In this document: positions 61,847-64,000 of the stretch, in pieces
Numbering within the stretch: the first letter of the stretch is position 1
Layout: every line of letters begins with the position of its first letter
From: Fimbriimonadaceae bacterium
GTDB lineage: Bacteria > Armatimonadota > Fimbriimonadia > Fimbriimonadales > Fimbriimonadaceae
Direction: 5' to 3'
Assembly: GCA_019638675.1 (NCBI GenBank)
Contig: JAHBTE010000001.1
Location: forward strand, 1,644,605 to 1,708,604
Length of the DNA: 64,000 nucleotides
Notes under the pieces: generated by a model
The model's database searches: none
Told to the model about the DNA's origin: nothing
What the model saw: the letters and a program-made list of their open reading frames with translations, nothing else
Program-made: the position numbers and the translations under genes

Positions 61847-63154
61847 TTGAACTACGCTAGCGCACTGCGTTGGGTGGTTCGCGAAACCAACGGAAAAAGC
61901 CGCATGGGTCTGGATAGAATCAACGCTCTCACCCAACAGTTAGGGGTTCCCAGGGGCGGTTCGGCAAAGTTTTTTCATGTCGCTGGCACCAACGGCAAAG
62001 GCAGTACCACCGCTACGATTCAAGCAATTCTCACCGCCTCGGGCAAAAAGTGTGGAGCGGCTTTCTCGCCTTATGTTTTCGATTTCCGCGAGCGGGTGCA
62101 GGTGGATGGCAAGCTCATCCCTGAAGAGCAATTCGCGGCGGGTAGTTCGGTTATTAAATCACTTTTTCCAACGTTGGTGGAAGAAGGGTACGGGGAACCT
62201 ACGATGTTCGAAACCATCACCGCGCTCGGTTTTTGGTTTTGGGAACAAGAAAAGTGCGATACCGTCGCGCTAGAAGTTGGCTTGGGCGGTCGGCTTGATG
62301 CAACCAATATTGTTGACCCAGCGGTGAGCGTAATTGTCTCGATTGGTTTTGACCACACGGAGATTCTTGGCGGAACTCTCATGGAAATCGCCGAAGAAAA
62401 GGCGGGGATCATTAAGCCCGGCAAGCCAGTGGTGTTGGGGCAGTTGCATCGCCATGCTTCCGAAGTAATTCGGCTGATTGCGCGGCAAAACGAATCTCCA
62501 ATTTACGAATTCGGAAAAGAATGGTTTGTCTCTGCGGATAAAGATGAATCGGAATTTGAGTTGACCTTTGATGGGCAGGTCTTGCGCTTGCCAAAACCGC
62601 TACGGCTCAAAGGGCCGATTCAAACTCACAACGCGGCTTTGGCGGCGGTCGCGTGCTTGGTGGGTGATCCAGAACTGCGTCACCGTCCCGATTGTGCCGA
62701 GGTACTCGGGAAGGGAATCAAAGCTGCATTTCAGCCAGGGCGATTCCAGATTTTCAACGCGCATGGCCGGACATGGATTTTGGATGGAGCGCACAACGAA
62801 CAGGCGTCGGCAGAGCTCATCCGCACGTTCCGTAGCCAATTCCCGGGAATAAAGGCAGAGTTGGTTCATGGCATGTTTGATAAACGCGACCCGATGGATA
62901 CCGTTCCCCAATTTGCAACGATCTGCAATCGCGCTCAGTTCGTCACCATCGGCTGGCAGGGGGCACGGAAAGCCGAAGAACTCAATGAACTCTGCGGCAA
63001 ATATTTCTCGGAATCGCGCGCGGCAACCTCAGCGGAAGATGTCGTAGCAAATGCTCAGGGCGACGTTGTGCTGGTCACCGGAAGTTATTATCTGCTGGCT
63101 GAAATCGCCAAAGCGGCAGGACTTAATGTTGGGGAATCTCAGCCCAAAAACTAG
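61847..63154 (+). CDS. folC: Dihydrofolate/folylpolyglutamate synthase
   Basis: The product matches FolC over its full length: GSAKFFHVAGTNGKGSTTATIQAIL (P-loop), FSPYVFDFRERVQVDGK, TMFETITALGFWFW, VALEVGLGGRLDATNIV, VSIGFDHTEILGGTLMEIAEEKAGI (carbamylated Lys in EEKAG) and LDGAHNEQA. The enzyme adds glutamate to dihydropteroate or folates. I place the start at TTG 61847, giving MNYASALRWV, which fits the family start nY-x-x-A-x-x-W/L; TTG 61791 behind an AAGGAG Shine-Dalgarno is the alternative and a frame extends back to 61754. Confidence 0.93.
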   Translation: MNYASALRWVVRETNGKSRMGLDRINALTQQLGVPRGGSAKFFHVAGTNGKGSTTATIQAILTASGKKCGAAFSPYVFDFRERVQVDGKLIPEEQFAAGSSVIKSLFPTLVEEGYGEPTMFETITALGFWFWEQEKCDTVALEVGLGGRLDATNIVDPAVSVIVSIGFDHTEILGGTLMEIAEEKAGIIKPGKPVVLGQLHRHASEVIRLIARQNESPIYEFGKEWFVSADKDESEFELTFDGQVLRLPKPLRLKGPIQTHNAALAAVACLVGDPELRHRPDCAEVLGKGIKAAFQPGRFQIFNAHGRTWILDGAHNEQASAELIRTFRSQFPGIKAELVHGMFDKRDPMDTVPQFATICNRAQFVTIGWQGARKAEELNELCGKYFSESRAATSAEDVVANAQGDVVLVTGSYYLLAEIAKAAGLNVGESQPKN

Positions 63155-63239
63155 CTGAAGGCCGAACTTTCTGGTTTTTGGTGCATTATTTGAATAGAGA
63201 GTCGTTGTGGTGTGCCGCCACAGACCCCAGGATTGAACA

Positions 63240-63788
63240 ATGAAGAAAGCACTCATCGGTATTGCTGCCATCGCCGCCCTTGCACTCCCTGTTTTTGCGA
63301 GTGCCCCAGATAGCGGCCTCAAAGTTGGCGAAATGACCAGCGCGTTTGAGCCTCATCACGTTTCGGGCCCAGATAAAGGCACCGACACCTGCCCAGTCTG
63401 CAAATACGGAAATCGTCCGGCAGTTCAAGTGTGGGTAAACGGTGACGCTCCGGAAAACGTGGTTGCCATCGCCAACGATTTGGATAAAAAAATGGCTTCC
63501 AGCAAAGCCGAATTCCGAGCATTTGTGGTTTATCTCACCCACTGCGAAAAGTGTGTCGAAATGTCGGGCACCATTGCAGGCAAAGTCAAAGGTGAAAAGG
63601 TCGCAGTGACCAACTTGCCAATCGATAGCCCTGCGGTCGGCGACTACAAAGTCAATACCGATACCGCGGTGAAGAACACAGTCTTCGTTTACAAGAACCG
63701 AAAGGTTGTGGCTAAGTTCGTGAACCTAAAAGGCGACGAAGCTGGCCTGAAAGCTCTGAACGCTGCGATTGCCAAAGTCGACAACTAA
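63240..63788 (+). CDS. Exported thioredoxin-like protein
   Basis: The 182-residue product has a clear signal peptide (MKKALIGIAAIAALALPVFA). It carries TDTCPVCKYGNRPAVQVWV (CPVC, about residues 50-53) and FVVYLTHCEKCVEMSG (CEKC, about 98-101), so it has two CxxC motifs; the order differs from classical thioredoxin. Similar proteins with CPVCKYGxRPxxxV are found in Planctomycetes and related groups and are uncharacterised. Redox or metal binding in the periplasm is likely. A strong terminator follows. Confidence 0.7.
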   Translation: MKKALIGIAAIAALALPVFASAPDSGLKVGEMTSAFEPHHVSGPDKGTDTCPVCKYGNRPAVQVWVNGDAPENVVAIANDLDKKMASSKAEFRAFVVYLTHCEKCVEMSGTIAGKVKGEKVAVTNLPIDSPAVGDYKVNTDTAVKNTVFVYKNRKVVAKFVNLKGDEAGLKALNAAIAKVDN

Positions 63789-63811
63789 GTTTTCTTGCTC
63801 GTAAAACAAAA

Positions 63812-63845
63812 CGCCGCTCCGGGTTTATCCCGGGGCGGTTTTTGC
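63812..63845 (+). terminator. Rho-independent terminator
   Basis: A GC-rich hairpin (CCGCTCCGGG / CCCGGGGCGG, 5-nt loop) is followed by TTTTT. It ends the thioredoxin-like transcript. Confidence 0.85.
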
Positions 63846-63867
63846 ACTCGCCCGATTTATCAGTACG

Positions 63868-63960
63868 ATGACTCCGCTGTTCTTGTTAGCAGTAAGTTCT
63901 GGAACCGTAGCACTGCTCGCGCTGAAATTGAGTTGGATTTTTACACGTAGCATCAGTTAG
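63868..63960 (+). CDS. Putative 30-residue membrane peptide
   Basis: ATG 63868 to TAG encodes a hydrophobic 30-mer (LFLLAVSSGTVALLALKLSWIF) with one probable membrane helix. No ribosome binding site is evident and no family is known. The gene could also be a chance frame at the window edge. Confidence 0.25.
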   Translation: MTPLFLLAVSSGTVALLALKLSWIFTRSIS

Positions 63961-64000
63961 CTTCGTCAGTATTAGTCACCTGGTTGCCTTGGCGATCCAT

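Overview
The window looks like a chromosomal segment of an environmental, Gram-negative-type bacterium. Supporting evidence is a PEP-CTERM sorted exoprotein, lipobox lipoproteins, a tripartite RND efflux system and many exported proteases and hydrolases. The mix (PEP-CTERM, exported metalloproteases, an ImuB/DnaE2 mutasome, a translin-family protein, many GTG/TTG starts) reminds me of Armatimonadota such as Fimbriimonadia, but there is no phylogenetic marker that I could test, so the assignment is tentative.

Layout. (1) 1-6390 is ordinary chromosome: exported peptidase, exported methyltransferase-like protein, esterase, DUF2202 protein, HmoA-like monooxygenase, translin-family protein and GNAT acetyltransferase, plus a broken DUF2726 gene and two Trp-rich mini-ORFs. 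(2) 6391-34975 is an integrated element in the 3' end of tRNA-Lys(CTT). A perfect 49-bp copy of the tRNA 3' half lies 28,506 bp downstream, and the element carries a tyrosine integrase, an excisionase-like HTH protein and paired direct repeats near both ends. Its cargo is a DNA-damage module (SRAP, ImuB, DnaE2), an RHS protein with a caspase-like C-terminus and a lipoprotein partner, two very large tail-to-tail nuclease-STAND-type NTPases that look like Avs-type antiviral sensors, a MazG-like hydrolase overlapping a DUF2075 nuclease-helicase, and an exported protein plus an M43-like lipoprotein. (3) 34976-51543 is mostly chromosome: a TPR/coiled-coil exported protein, prfC, a kinase-like gene, a TetR-DUF899 pair with a perfect operator palindrome, VOC proteins, a KAP NTPase followed by a leucine-rich-repeat protein (a split NLR-like pair), a PEP-CTERM metzincin, two regulators and a large LCAT-like lipase. 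The first few hundred bases after 34975 may be the remnant of a second element in tandem.

(4) 51544-61559 is a second integration hotspot, tRNA-Arg(CCT) on the minus strand. A copy of its 3' end lies at 52310 and a more decayed tRNA end at 51544. Between 52310 and 61484 lies a compact zinc/cadmium/cobalt-type resistance operon (CzcI-like small protein, outer-membrane factor, adaptor, CzcA-type RND pump, small exported protein, Zn/Cd/Pb P-type ATPase) with no integrase. (5) 61560-64000 returns to chromosome: folC, an exported thioredoxin-like protein and a terminator.

The element genes fit together as mobile cargo for survival: lesion bypass, phage sensing, inter-bacterial competition and metal export, inserted at two different tRNA genes. 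I saw no CRISPR array, no rRNA and no complete insertion sequence.
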